Origin: an uncultured Clostridiaceae bacterium
GTDB lineage: Bacteria; Bacillota; Clostridia; Oscillospirales; Ruminococcaceae
NCBI GenBank assembly: GCA_946411985.1
Contig: CAMKFY010000054.1
Coordinates: 1-5,493 of the forward strand
DNA length: 5,493 nucleotides
Reading direction: 5' to 3'
Every line of letters starts with the position of its first letter. Positions within the stretch are counted from its first letter, which is position 1. Shown here in pieces: positions 5,378 through 5,493 of the stretch. The position numbers and the translations under genes were made by a program. The notes below the pieces were generated by a model, which saw only the letters and a program-made list of their open reading frames with translations, was not told the origin of the DNA and made no database searches.

Positions 5378-5493
5378 GTAGTTATTAAAATTTTTTGTTT
5401 TATGTTGAATTTATGGTGTATTAAGAATCAATAATATAAAATAATGTGTAGTTTTTTAGCTATTAAAATAATATTTTATCTGTTAAAATAGAA
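5378..5493 (+). repeat. 116-bp direct repeat, copy 2 (cut by the window edge)
   Basis: This is the second copy of 5157-5272, with 114 of 116 positions identical. It reaches the last base of the window, so its true right boundary is unknown: it could continue as a tandem array with a 221-bp period or stop just outside. The last 55 bases are an exact match to 5218-5272. Confidence 0.95.

Larger units (their letters stand above)
5117..5493 (+). other. Gene-poor, repeat-bearing AT-rich region after truA
   Basis: This 377-base stretch has no convincing gene, no intrinsic terminator for truA and no recognisable RNA gene. Its main content is a pair of 116-base direct repeats. The 105-base spacer between them contains a 22-codon ATG frame (5320-5388) encoding a very basic peptide that ends inside the second repeat; its only purine motif, AAAGGA, is about 16 bases from the ATG, too far to be persuasive. 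The sequence right after truA (5117-5141) resembles the start of that frame, as described in the findings. Confidence 0.7.

Noticed and set aside
5320..5388. 22-codon ATG frame encoding a very basic peptide between the repeats
   Set aside because: It is too short, with a poorly spaced purine motif and no recognisable family, so it is not called as a gene. It is kept as part of a finding because of its resemblance to 5117-5142.
5157..5493. CRISPR array
   Set aside because: There are only two units of 116 bp with a 105-bp spacer. CRISPR repeats are far shorter and regularly repeated, and no cas gene is near.

Overview
The window looks like a piece of an AT-rich genome of the phylum Bacillota (Firmicutes), probably class Clostridia. 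The evidence is an energy-coupling factor (ECF) transporter module in the order ecfA1-ecfA2-ecfT directly followed by truA, a Firmicutes-type GlmM, Shine-Dalgarno motifs of the GGAGG kind, and codon use dominated by A/T-ending codons. All recognisable genes lie on the + strand, and the coding strand is visibly richer in T and G than in A and C, as expected for leading-strand genes. Genus or species cannot be read from this sequence.

Layout: (1) 1-102 is the last 33 codons of a gene whose final ~23 residues match the RuvB C-terminus. The first ~30 bases are GC-rich and fit RuvB poorly, so the left edge may be chimeric. (2) 182-1525 is glmM (phosphoglucosamine mutase), closed by a clear intrinsic terminator at 1535-1559. 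(3) A new transcription unit begins just after it: a promoter-like site with an extended -10 (TGATATCAT) precedes ecfA1 (1633-2475), ecfA2 (2484-3344) and ecfT (3337-4146). These are packed with 8 bases between the first two and an 8-base overlap between the last two. (4) 4147-4369 is an AT-rich gap with a promoter-like site (TTGTGG, 17 bp, TATAAT). (5) truA (4370-5116) encodes a tRNA pseudouridine synthase and has no obvious Shine-Dalgarno. (6) 5117-5493 has no convincing gene. It holds two 116-bp direct-repeat copies (114 of 116 positions identical), the second running into the window's right edge.

How the genes work together: GlmM makes glucosamine-1-phosphate for UDP-GlcNAc, hence peptidoglycan and other amino-sugar polymers. 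EcfA1, EcfA2 and EcfT form the shared energising module of a group II ECF importer, which would pair with vitamin- or metal-binding S components encoded elsewhere. No S component is present here. TruA modifies the tRNA anticodon arm. The core genes are ordinary housekeeping genes. The parts that deserve a second look are the repeat-bearing tail after truA, the odd left edge, the double Ala-to-Ser change in the EcfT coupling motifs, and the ECF-truA block lying next to glmM rather than beside ribosomal protein genes. I found no evidence of a new multi-gene system.
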